Positions 56,947 through 64,000 of a stretch of DNA of 64,000 nucleotides are shown here, one piece after another (position 1 is the stretch's first letter; every line of letters begins with the position of its first letter). The notes below the pieces were generated by a model. The model saw nothing but the letters and a program-made list of their open reading frames with translations. It had not been told where the DNA came from and did no database searches. A program made the translations under genes and the position numbers. Location: positions 78,761 through 142,760 of the forward strand of contig NZ_CP054057.1 in the NCBI RefSeq assembly GCF_003935895.2, written 5' to 3'. Source of the DNA: Scandinavium goeteborgense. Lineage in GTDB: Bacteria; Pseudomonadota; Gammaproteobacteria; Enterobacterales; Enterobacteriaceae.

Positions 56947-58487
56947 TGTACGCACCGCTAAAACGCGCTCAGGGCGTTTCTGACGAATAACCGGTAAAAA
57001 GGGTAACAAACCACCCGAAAACCCGCCAGAAACGCACAGGCAGAATTTTACCCCACTGCATGACTATTCAGGTAAGTGAATCCGTCCCGTATTCATCCTG
57101 ATTTGTCCCTGTCAGCCTTCTTTCTGGGTAACTTCGGTGGTTTTACAGGGGACATACTTTGCGTTCTGCGTGTATTCCAAGGATGATCGGCTGCCGGTTT
57201 AACATAGAACTTCGAACGCAGGTCGAAACGCGCATTCTCAACCCGCTCATGAACACTCTTCTCGTCATCAAGAGGTAAGGGCTCAGGCCCATCCACATAT
57301 TTCTCACAGCCAAGTTCCCGGCTGTCGTGCAACACCGTAATCTCTCCCTGAAAATTCTCACAAACCGTGACGAGCGCATGCCTGAGTCGGTAACCCTGCC
57401 CTTCTGAGCGGATCTGATACGCGCAGGTTTTGTACTGGAACGTCAGGTTCTTGGACAACACACGGCGGGCCTGATAGGAGAGAATGTAATTCAGTTCTTC
57501 CGGAGTGTGATGAATGTCCCGATGGGCATTACCGCCTTCCCGGGGCTGGGATGCAAAGCGGTCATTGTAATCTTTCACGAATTCAGGCAGCCAGGCGTTA
57601 GCCGTTTCGATATCACTGATATGACGAAGTCGCAGCTCTTTAACCAGCCTGTCCTGCAACGTCTGATTAGCCCGTTCAACCCGACCTTTAGCCTGCGGGG
57701 TGTTAGCATGAATCGGCGCTATGCCAAGCGTTTTCACGGAGCGGGTGAACTGCGTCAGCTCACCTTCCCTTTCCGGGTTATTAACACGGAAAATACTGTG
57801 CCGATCTGAATACAGGGCGAGAGGGAGTCCATGGTTGCCGAGATAATCTCGCAGCGTTTCCATATAAGCGCGGGTGATTTCGGCCGGGGCGAACCGAAGG
57901 GCCATCAACGCACTGGTAGCATCATCGATAAAGACGATCAGCGTGCAGCGCGGCCCCCGTGTTTCGAACCAGTCATGCGGAGAGCCATCAATCTGGATCA
58001 GCTCCCCATAGCAAGGGCGGCGCTGCCGCCGCTGATAAATACGGGCAATTTTACGACGACGCTCTCGCCACAGTCCCTCCTCAACCATCCACTTACGCAA
58101 TGTCTCAGCGGATAGCGCCAGCCCGTGAATTTCCCGCAGCTTCTCGCTGGCGAAGGTGGGCCCAAAATCCGGGTATTTATCCCTGACAAGCGAAATAACG
58201 AGTGAGCGAAACTCAGGCGAGAAAGCATTATTGGGACGTTTCCCGCGACGACGGGAAACCAGGCCCTGAGGACCTTCAATCCGGTATCGTTGAACAAGAC
58301 GTTTGACCTGCCGGACCGAAATACCAATTCGCTCCGCAGCCTGGTCCTGAGTGATGTGGCGGCTGACCGACTCCCGAATAATCTGGAGCCGATCGAGCTC
58401 TTTGTGACTCATGCTAATTATCTCTTTTGCCATGAAATATCCTCCCCAAAATACGATGGGTGACATTTCAGATTTGGTCAAAGGAGG
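56947..58487 (-). mobile_element. ISNCY-type element (complete or nearly so)
   Basis: About 1.54 kb carrying one full-length transposase. Its left end (TGTACGCACCGC) matches the fragments at 5487 and 40082, which fixes that boundary. The right boundary is set by the start of the neighbouring IS3-type element at 58488; no clear inverted repeat to the left end was found, so a few bases may be missing. Confidence 0.7.
57093..58433 (-). CDS. ISNCY-family transposase
   Basis: 446 residues from the ATG at 58433 (GGGAGGA upstream). The N-terminal HTH has TQDQAAERIGISVRQVKRLV; the rve-type catalytic core has Asp in GELIQIDGSPHDWFETRG, Asp in ALYSDRHSIFRV and Glu in KGRVERANQTLQDRLVKE. The C-terminal part is basic (VKPPKLPRKKADRDKSG). 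Full length. The last part of this gene is what remains in the two relics near the OYE copies. Confidence 0.88.
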   Translation of the reverse strand: MAKEIISMSHKELDRLQIIRESVSRHITQDQAAERIGISVRQVKRLVQRYRIEGPQGLVSRRRGKRPNNAFSPEFRSLVISLVRDKYPDFGPTFASEKLREIHGLALSAETLRKWMVEEGLWRERRRKIARIYQRRQRRPCYGELIQIDGSPHDWFETRGPRCTLIVFIDDATSALMALRFAPAEITRAYMETLRDYLGNHGLPLALYSDRHSIFRVNNPEREGELTQFTRSVKTLGIAPIHANTPQAKGRVERANQTLQDRLVKELRLRHISDIETANAWLPEFVKDYNDRFASQPREGGNAHRDIHHTPEELNYILSYQARRVLSKNLTFQYKTCAYQIRSEGQGYRLRHALVTVCENFQGEITVLHDSRELGCEKYVDGPEPLPLDDEKSVHERVENARFDLRSKFYVKPAADHPWNTRRTQSMSPVKPPKLPRKKADRDKSG

Positions 58488-60076
58488 TGCGGACGAATTC
58501 CTGGACTCTCAGGAGTCACTTTATGCATTCATACGAAGACCGGATCAAAGCGGTTGAACTCTATTACCGATACGGAAAGAAAACCTCCGTCGTCGTCAGA
58601 GAGCTGGGATATCCGTCCACAAAACAGTTGGGCCGCTGGGTTCGGATTTATGAAGAGACCGGTGATTTACCCAGAGATTTAAAGCCAAGAGAGCGCTATT
58701 CACGCGCTCAGAAAATTGCTGCGGTTGAGCATTACCTCACGCACGGTGGATGCCTGTCGTTCACTCGTCGCGCCATCGGTTACCCCAGCAACGAGGTTCT
58801 CAAATCCTGGATTCAGGAGTTTTACCCGAACAGCCGTCCTCTGGTCATTCGTTCAGGTACAAACAAATGCTTCAGTCCGGAAGAGAGAGTTCATGCTGTC
58901 AGGGCGCTCTGCAGCCGGCGCGGAACCGCGCGTAAAGTTGCACAAAACATAGGTGTCAGCGTTCCGGTCCTGTACAAATGGAAGAAAGACCTTATCAGTG
59001 ACGAGGCTTATCAATCCATGCGCAAACGTAACGTAGCCCCTCAGGATAAAAATCAGGATGCTTTGCTTGGTGAAATCCAGCACCTCAGACAACAGATTCA
59101 TCAGCTGCAGCTCGAACGTGACCTACTGACAAAAGCGAATGAACTGATAAAAAAAGACATGGGCATCAGCCTTCTGACCCTGAAGAACAGGGAGAAAACC
59201 CAGATCGTTGATGCCCTTAAGGAAACGTATCCCGTTGCTGAATTACTTAGTGTTCTGCAACTTGCCCGCAGCTGCTATTTTTACCACAAAGCAAGCCAGC
59301 GCCTGCGTGATAAGTATGCGGAAATACGCGTGATCATGGCTGATATCTTTGAAGAGAATTACCGCTGTTATGGCTACCGGCGTCTTCACGCGATGCTTCG
59401 TGGTAACAACAGGGTTATTTCTGAGAAGATCGTCCGCAGACTGATGGCAGAAGAACAGCTCGTTGTTAAGCGTACGAGGCGGCGGCGATACAGCTCTTAC
59501 TGTGGAGAAATCAGCCCGGCACCGGAAAATCTACTCGCCCGGGATTTTAGTTCCTGCAGGCCAAATGAAAAGTGGCTGACCGATATTACCGAGTTCCAGC
59601 TTCCGGCTGGAAAAGTCTATCTGTCGCCGGTTATCGACTGCTTTGATGGCCAGGTAGTGAGCTGGTCGATAGGAACACGCCCGGACGCGGTGCTGGTGAA
59701 TACCATGCTCGATGATGCGGTCAATACGCTCAACGAAAATGAAAAACCGGTGATACACAGCGACCGGGGGGGGCATTATCGATGGCCAGGTTGGCTTGAT
59801 CGTATCAATACATCCGGACTTATAAGGTCCATGTCGCGCAAAGGATGCTCGTCGGATAATGCGGCGTGTGAAGGCTTCTTCGGGCGGGTCAAAAATGAAA
59901 TGTTCTATGGCAGAAACTGGGCGGGAATAACACTGGAAAAATTTATCCGCTTCCTGGACAGATACATACGCTGGTATAACGAGAAGCGTATCAAGTTATC
60001 ATTAGGTGCAATGAGCCCGGTGAAGTACCGACAGCATCTTGGGATCACAACATAACAGTCCAGGAAAACATCCGCA
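58488..60076 (+). mobile_element. IS3-family element with a single long transposase frame
   Basis: 1589 bp bounded by imperfect inverted ends TGCGGACGAATTCCTGGACT (58488) and, inverted at 60076, TGCGGATGTTTTCCTGGACT. One uninterrupted gene fills it. It cuts into a DNA methylase gene on its right side. Confidence 0.85.
58523..60055 (+). CDS. IS3-family transposase (IS150-like, fused OrfAB)
   Basis: 510 residues. Three HTH-like modules at the N-terminus (from RIKAVELYYRYGKKTSVVVR, RYSRAQKIAAVEHYLTHGGC and FSPEERVHAVRALCSRRGTA), a coiled coil (LLGEIQHLRQQIHQLQLERD), then the DDE core with Asp in EKWLTDITEFQLPAGKVY, Asp in PVIHSDRGGHYRWPGW and Glu in NAACEGFFGRVKNEMFY. No frameshift is needed. 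Intact. Start at ATG 58523 after CAGGAG. Confidence 0.9.
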   Translation: MHSYEDRIKAVELYYRYGKKTSVVVRELGYPSTKQLGRWVRIYEETGDLPRDLKPRERYSRAQKIAAVEHYLTHGGCLSFTRRAIGYPSNEVLKSWIQEFYPNSRPLVIRSGTNKCFSPEERVHAVRALCSRRGTARKVAQNIGVSVPVLYKWKKDLISDEAYQSMRKRNVAPQDKNQDALLGEIQHLRQQIHQLQLERDLLTKANELIKKDMGISLLTLKNREKTQIVDALKETYPVAELLSVLQLARSCYFYHKASQRLRDKYAEIRVIMADIFEENYRCYGYRRLHAMLRGNNRVISEKIVRRLMAEEQLVVKRTRRRRYSSYCGEISPAPENLLARDFSSCRPNEKWLTDITEFQLPAGKVYLSPVIDCFDGQVVSWSIGTRPDAVLVNTMLDDAVNTLNENEKPVIHSDRGGHYRWPGWLDRINTSGLIRSMSRKGCSSDNAACEGFFGRVKNEMFYGRNWAGITLEKFIRFLDRYIRWYNEKRIKLSLGAMSPVKYRQHLGITT

Positions 60077-60104
60077 GCCCCAAAGGGGACATTACCGCAT
60101 AGGC

Positions 60105-60582
60105 TTAACACACTTCCGCAAACGCGATCACCAGGCCACCCGTGCCGACAGCCGGATCATGAAACGTGATGAATGGCTTGTGCTCCAGCTGGCTGAGCAT
60201 ATCGCCGGCGGTAAGACGGGCCAACAGGACAGATAAAGAGTAAGGCGAGAAATACTGGCCCATATGGTCCGATCCAATCTCCAGTTCCATAAAGATCTGA
60301 CCTAGGAAATCACCCGGCCGACACTCCAGCGCGCCGGTGAGATACCCCAACAACTGCGCCATCCGGTGAACATCATCAGACTGATAGCGCCCGGCCAGAG
60401 CCAGGTACTCTTTTTCCAGATCAGGACTGCGAAGAAAGGCGTTCTGCACCGAAAGCGTGGCCATTTCGGCAAAATCACGGAAACCACATGCCGGTGGTGA
60501 TAACGGGCGGTGTCGCGGAACAGGAGGATAAATTCCCGGCGGTAATGGCCGGCGCGGGCATATCCAGTGTCAGCTGCGTCAT
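60105..60582 (-). pseudogene. N-6 DNA methylase, 5' part, frameshifted and truncated
   Basis: Starts MTQLTLDMPAPAITAG at 60582. One base change of frame later it continues as EFILLFRDTARYHHRH, then in a third register MATLSVQNAFLRSPDLEKEY to GDFLGQIFMELEIGSDHMGQ, YFSPYSLSVLLARLTAGDML and HDPAVGTGGLVIAFAE. The SAM-binding motif I (DPAVGTGG, usually DPACGTGG) is present, but the catalytic NPPY region is beyond the IS3-type insertion. Typical of methylases on F-like plasmids; non-functional here. Confidence 0.8.
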
Positions 60583-60874
60583 TCTGGTGTTCCTTCCTTT
60601 TCGGCGGCCTGCAGTGTACTTCCGCCATACCGCACACGACGCAACGTGCCATGAGGAAAAAATCCAGCTCCGGACGCAAGGCCGCAGCACAAATGACTGA
60701 CGGAAAGGAAGGAATGCGAACGGGTACAGCGGCAGGCGGCTTGAATTTTTTCCGGCACGGTGCGACGGATAAGCGGTATGGAGGGGAAGTAGCAATCAAC
60801 AAAAAGGAAGATCTAACCATAAGCAACGGCTAGCTGGAAATATTCGATAAAAGATGTTCATAACAGCGAGATGA
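60583..60874. other. Intergenic, no gene
   Basis: GC-rich upstream region of the methylase gene, then AT-rich sequence next to the centromere repeats. Nothing coding recognised. Confidence 0.3.
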
Positions 60875-61056
60875 TTGAGACCACGGTCCCAGTTATGTGG
60901 TTGAGACCACGGTCCCAGTTATGTGGTTGAGACCACGGTCCCAGTTGTGTGGTTGGGACCACGGTCCCAGTTGTGTGGTTGGGACCACGGTCCCAGTTGT
61001 GTGGTTGGGACCACGGTCCCAGTTGTGTGGTTGGGACCACGGTCCCAGTTGTGTAA
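60875..61056. repeat. sopC: sopC-like centromere: seven tandem 26-bp repeats
   Basis: Seven head-to-tail 26-bp units start at 60875, 60901, 60927, 60953, 60979, 61005 and 61031. Units 4-7 contain the perfect dyad GGGACC-AC-GGTCCC, the core of the F SopB site; units 1-3 have GAGACC, which breaks one base pair of the dyad. F sopC has twelve 43-bp units, so this array is shorter and denser. It lies just downstream of sopB, as in F. Confidence 0.92.
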
Positions 61057-61074
61057 CCAGCTCAGTAGTTAAAC

Positions 61075-62055
61075 TTATTTGGAAAGTTGATCTGCTTCAG
61101 CTTTTTGCAAACGCTCTAAAATTTCTTCCATCTGTTCAATGCAGTGAGGTGGGATCTTAGATCGGTCCAAACTGAATACAACCTTATTACCTTTGTACTG
61201 GGCAATTGCGCCGGAAACAAACTGACGTTTGACGGGGGAACCTGACGGAGCTCCTATCGACGTTTTAAGGACATCAGTTAATAACTGGATAATCTCTTCA
61301 GGTTCGAAAACAAATCCACTATTACGTTTTTCTGATAATTCTCGAGTTTTAGCTTGTAATAACGGCTCGTTATCATTAAAAAGGCGACTTAAATTCTCAC
61401 CGGCTCGAGCTGACAACTCGCCAGGATGAGAGAAAAGGGCAATCACTTCACGAGGAAGTTTAGAGGTATTGATGCATCGAGTGATGATTTTTCTGGAAAT
61501 ATTCTCCGCTTCTGCCAGAGCTGAAATATTGCCTTTAAATTCATTATCAAGACGAAATGAGTAACGCTTGCCCCTTTCATAAGCACTTGTAGGGCGATAA
61601 TCGTTACCTAACTTGCATAATGAATCCATTTGTTCATCGTCGAGATCGCCAACAAGAACACGATACTCACTTGATGTCAGGATAGCCGTCATGCGGCGTC
61701 GGCTGCCGTCTGCAACTTCAATGCAATCACCAACTTTTCGGCCAAAGGCGGGATTCTGCTGCCCATTAACCAAAAATGAGGGTATTAGATCGTCCAAAGC
61801 ATCTTCGGTCAGAAATTCTTGGTCACGCTCATTTCCAGCCCAAACACGAGTTGATTTTTCGACTGCATTTCCAGATATCGTTTCAAGAACAAATTTAACT
61901 TCTCGACCACAAACTGGGAGGCTAACTGTGTTTCCCTTTGCCATGGCGCCAACTCTTGCAATAAGAGAATCCACCATAGGAGCTGCAGGTGCAGCAACTT
62001 GAGAAGTAGTGAGTTGTGCAGAAGATGATTTGGGAATAATTGGTGCACGTTTCAT
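61075..62055 (-). CDS. sopB: SopB, F-type ParB centromere-binding protein
   Basis: 326 residues from [10 protein letters not shown]. The central ParB/SopB fold with HTH is seen in [20 protein letters not shown] followed by NTSKLP, and the region [20 protein letters not shown] and [20 protein letters not shown] corresponds to the N-terminal CTP-binding-like domain. The C-terminal dimer domain follows. It loads at the sopC repeats and activates SopA. The start overlaps the sopA stop; an adjacent ATG one codon upstream is also possible. Confidence 0.95.
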   Translation of the reverse strand: MKRAPIIPKSSSAQLTTSQVAAPAAPMVDSLIARVGAMAKGNTVSLPVCGREVKFVLETISGNAVEKSTRVWAGNERDQEFLTEDALDDLIPSFLVNGQQNPAFGRKVGDCIEVADGSRRRMTAILTSSEYRVLVGDLDDEQMDSLCKLGNDYRPTSAYERGKRYSFRLDNEFKGNISALAEAENISRKIITRCINTSKLPREVIALFSHPGELSARAGENLSRLFNDNEPLLQAKTRELSEKRNSGFVFEPEEIIQLLTDVLKTSIGAPSGSPVKRQFVSGAIAQYKGNKVVFSLDRSKIPPHCIEQMEEILERLQKAEADQLSK

Positions 62056-63221
62056 CATCGGATCTCCCAACGAGGCTTAATTAGTCTGTCGAATACTTCA
62101 TTGCAAACAGGTTCCCATATCGAAAGCGCATTTCTCCAGGCTCCTGTCGACGAGCGCTGATCAATTGCTTGTTCAAACACAGTACGCATTCTAATTTGGC
62201 CTTTCCCAACTTCATCTGTCTCACGAACAACATTTTTGAGAACCATGCTTCCCCAGGCATCACGGATTTGCTCTTCCATCCAAGGGGATTGGGAACCATT
62301 ATTATTACTGTATTTTGTAAGAAGTATTCTGACATCAGGTTCAAACCCTTGAAGATCTACGTTTTTTAATAGGTCGCGCAACATGTCAAAAAATTGTAAA
62401 GCTGAAGTGTAATCAAAGAGTTCTGCGGGGGTAGGGACGATCAATACGTCAGCAGCACAGACAACGTTAATCGTTCCAATGCCAAGGTTTGGCGCACTAT
62501 CGATAACAATGACATCATAATCCTGAGCAACGGTTTCTATTGCAAGCCGAAGCATCATATGGGGTTCAGTAGGTAATTTCCCTTCATCGTAACGTCCCAT
62601 CAATTCTGTTTCGATCCGATGTAATGCAAGGCAAGAAGGAATAATATCAAGACCTGGCCAACATGTAGGCTTTATGGCAAATGAGGCATCATCACGTTCA
62701 CCAAGATAGAAAGGGAGGAGCGTATCCTCAGCATGTATATGCAAATCTGGAACCCACCCATGGTACATCGATGCTGTACCTTGTGGATCATTCCCTTCTA
62801 CCAGAAGGACACGAAGCCCTTTTAAAGCAAGGTCTTGAGCAAGATGTACTGAGACAGATGTTTTGTAAACTCCACCTTTGTGCGCAGCTACTCCGATAAC
62901 TGGAGGGATACTTTCATCTGGCCTGCGAAGCCGTGTACCAAACACATCTCGCATATGATTGATTTGTTCAATGGTATATCCAACTCTCTGTTCTACCCGA
63001 CCACGCATTTCCATATCGGGGTGGGGCAGGCGTCCTGCTTTTTCGGCATCACGTATAGCCTGCGAAGAAACACCGATTAGGTCAGCTGCTTCCCCTACAC
63101 GCCAGCGGCGTGTAATTTTCCTAGCTTCGGGACTATCGTCATTAAATTGAGCAACGGCAATCGCTTTTGTCATTTCATGACCAGCGGCAATGCACTGGTC
63201 AAGAGTATCCATCAACCCCAT
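62055..63221 (-). CDS. sopA: SopA, F-type ParA partition ATPase
   Basis: 388 residues, same as F SopA. N-terminal HTH ([20 protein letters not shown]) for operator binding; deviant Walker [11 protein letters not shown] with Lys120; Walker B-type [19 protein letters not shown] start at MGLMDTLDQ (63221) because it matches F SopA; the open frame extends 21 codons upstream. SopA segregates the plasmid on the nucleoid and represses its own promoter. Confidence 0.95.
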   Translation of the reverse strand: MGLMDTLDQCIAAGHEMTKAIAVAQFNDDSPEARKITRRWRVGEAADLIGVSSQAIRDAEKAGRLPHPDMEMRGRVEQRVGYTIEQINHMRDVFGTRLRRPDESIPPVIGVAAHKGGVYKTSVSVHLAQDLALKGLRVLLVEGNDPQGTASMYHGWVPDLHIHAEDTLLPFYLGERDDASFAIKPTCWPGLDIIPSCLALHRIETELMGRYDEGKLPTEPHMMLRLAIETVAQDYDVIVIDSAPNLGIGTINVVCAADVLIVPTPAELFDYTSALQFFDMLRDLLKNVDLQGFEPDVRILLTKYSNNNGSQSPWMEEQIRDAWGSMVLKNVVRETDEVGKGQIRMRTVFEQAIDQRSSTGAWRNALSIWEPVCNEVFDRLIKPRWEIR

Positions 63222-63241
63222 AGAATGTTCCTTGTGTTCAA

Positions 63242-63300
63242 CTTTGCATATATATATTAAATCTTGTATTAAATTGCAAAGCAAGTTGTTTGGTGCAAAG
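63242..63300. promoter_or_regulatory. sopAB operator with CTTTGC motifs
   Basis: CTTTGC at 63242-63247 and its inverse GCAAAG at 63276-63281 and 63295-63300 flank an AT-rich segment just upstream of sopA. F SopA represses its promoter through repeated CTTTGC sites, so this is the likely autoregulated promoter. Confidence 0.7.
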
Positions 63301-63570
63301 TTGAGATAATTGTAATGTATTAGGGAAGCATAAAGAACAAGCGATCTGCTGTAGTTGTTTACTCTCTATAGTGGTTGGTTTGATGGTAAGAATGCAGATT
63401 AGTTAAGTTATGCGATGACGCTTTAAGAGCAATGAAATTGATCATCATCCTGAGTTAGAAATCTCTAAGCGCTCGCCGCAGCAAGTGACCGAGCAGAGCG
63501 AGCGAACGGTGAGGAAGCGTAAGTGTTGAGAAGGTAAATTTACTACGGACGCACTTTAGCAAAAGATATC
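63301..63570. other. Non-coding region between sopA and the origin
   Basis: No gene recognised. Moderately AT-rich. It precedes the GATC cluster. Confidence 0.35.
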
Positions 63571-64000
63571 CACTTATCCACTGGTTCGATCCAAGTTTTA
63601 GATCATAGATCAGATCCATTTATGATCCTAAGGAGATCAAAAGAGATCCCGGTCTCTATTTCTTTATTAAAAACATATGATTACACGTTTTTTAAACCAC
63701 TGTGGAGAGTATGGTAACCACTGTATCTTGTAGATTAACCGCTAAGACATGCATTGAATCCACTATAGGCAGTAATCTATCCACTACAGTGTGAAATAGC
63801 TAACCACTGGGGACAGTGGAAGGTGCATCAGTTGTGGATAAATCAATGAGTTACCTATCTGAAAGCCCTTTATTTTAATCGTATAATGCGAATTACTTTC
63901 TATAGTGGTCTATATCCACTGTAGGGAGTGATTTTAAGATGTGGATCGTAGTCTAACCGCTATAGTCAGTGTATTATCCACTGTATTCAGAGAGTTCAAT
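63571..64000. other. Iteron-type plasmid replication origin (partial)
   Basis: Seven GATC sites in 61 bp (63588-63648), with TTATCCACT at 63574, form a Dam-methylation-rich start region. From 63694 imperfect iterons of the type TAACCACTGTAGGNAGT follow every 20-23 bp (63694, 63714, 63736, 63757, 63778, 63801), with more at 63913, about 63953 and 63975 and one inverted at 63900. A perfect DnaA box (TGTGGATAA, minus strand) is at 63833-63841. This is the layout of RepFIB/P1-like iteron origins; the initiator gene should begin just past the right edge. Confidence 0.7.

Noticed and set aside
60302..60826. A 174-codon minus-strand gene
   Set aside because: It is a shadow frame; only a short part (EFILLFRDTARYHHRH) belongs to the frameshifted DNA methylase.

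Overview
The window looks like part of a large, low-copy, F-related plasmid of an enterobacterium (Klebsiella/Enterobacter/Raoultella-type host; genus not resolvable). The right end carries an F-type partition module: sopA, sopB and seven 26-bp sopC-like repeats. Next to it is an iteron/DnaA/GATC origin-like region whose initiator gene would lie beyond base 64000. At 47-48 kb there is an F-like oriT with a damaged traM, and remnants of traF and a DUF932 leading-region gene lie nearby. The transfer system is therefore decayed. Most of the rest is accessory cargo separated by whole, nested and broken insertion sequences.

Layout. 1-3.9 kb: distal end of a type VI secretion operon (tssG 3' end, tssJ, tssE, an unknown gene, a TagA/VasL-type gene), closed by a protein of five tandem Myb/SANT-like repeats. 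4-5.7 kb: truncated lysR plus an old-yellow-enzyme reductase, repeated almost perfectly at 38.6-40.3 kb. 5.7-10.6 kb: IS debris, a tRNA-Thr/tRNA-Gly pair and small unknown genes. 11-15.8 kb: phaA-phaB-ptb-buk behind an IprA-like regulator. 16-20.7 kb: IS66, IS630 and IS1 remnants. 20.8-27.9 kb: a second IprA-like regulator, a MarA-like regulator, an AcrAB-type pump, a small periplasmic protein and an MscS channel. 28-31 kb: IS3, IS110 and IS5 family elements. 31.3-35.1 kb: an envelope stress operon (24-residue membrane peptide, RclC-like protein, beta-propeller lactonase-like protein, bicupin, DUF302 protein, BhsA-like protein). 35-43.2 kb: nested IS3 elements, the second OYE copy, a mini-Tn3 relic, IS110 and ltrA. 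43.2-50 kb: plasmid backbone debris and oriT. 50-51 kb: a TacAT toxin-antitoxin pair. 51-53 kb: an MBL-fold hydrolase and a GlxA-type regulator. 53.2-56.6 kb: a second stress cluster (BhsA-like, TetR, a leaderless DUF1471 protein, RclC-like, MsrB, MsrA) with two matching palindromic operators and a perfect CRP site. 57-60.6 kb: ISNCY and IS3 elements and a broken DNA methylase. 60.9-64 kb: partition and origin.

Two functional themes stand out. First, phaA, phaB, ptb and buk lie in one operon with no PHA synthase. Together they would convert acetyl-CoA to (R)-3-hydroxybutyrate, with NAD(P)H oxidation and ATP formation in the last step, i.e. a fermentation or overflow route. Second, many genes address oxidants and electrophiles: two OYE copies, two RclC homologues, MsrA/MsrB, several BhsA-family proteins, a TetR regulator and an RND pump.

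All calls rest on reading the sequence and recalling protein families; no database search was run. Element boundaries are inferred from visible inverted repeats, and pseudogene limits are approximate.
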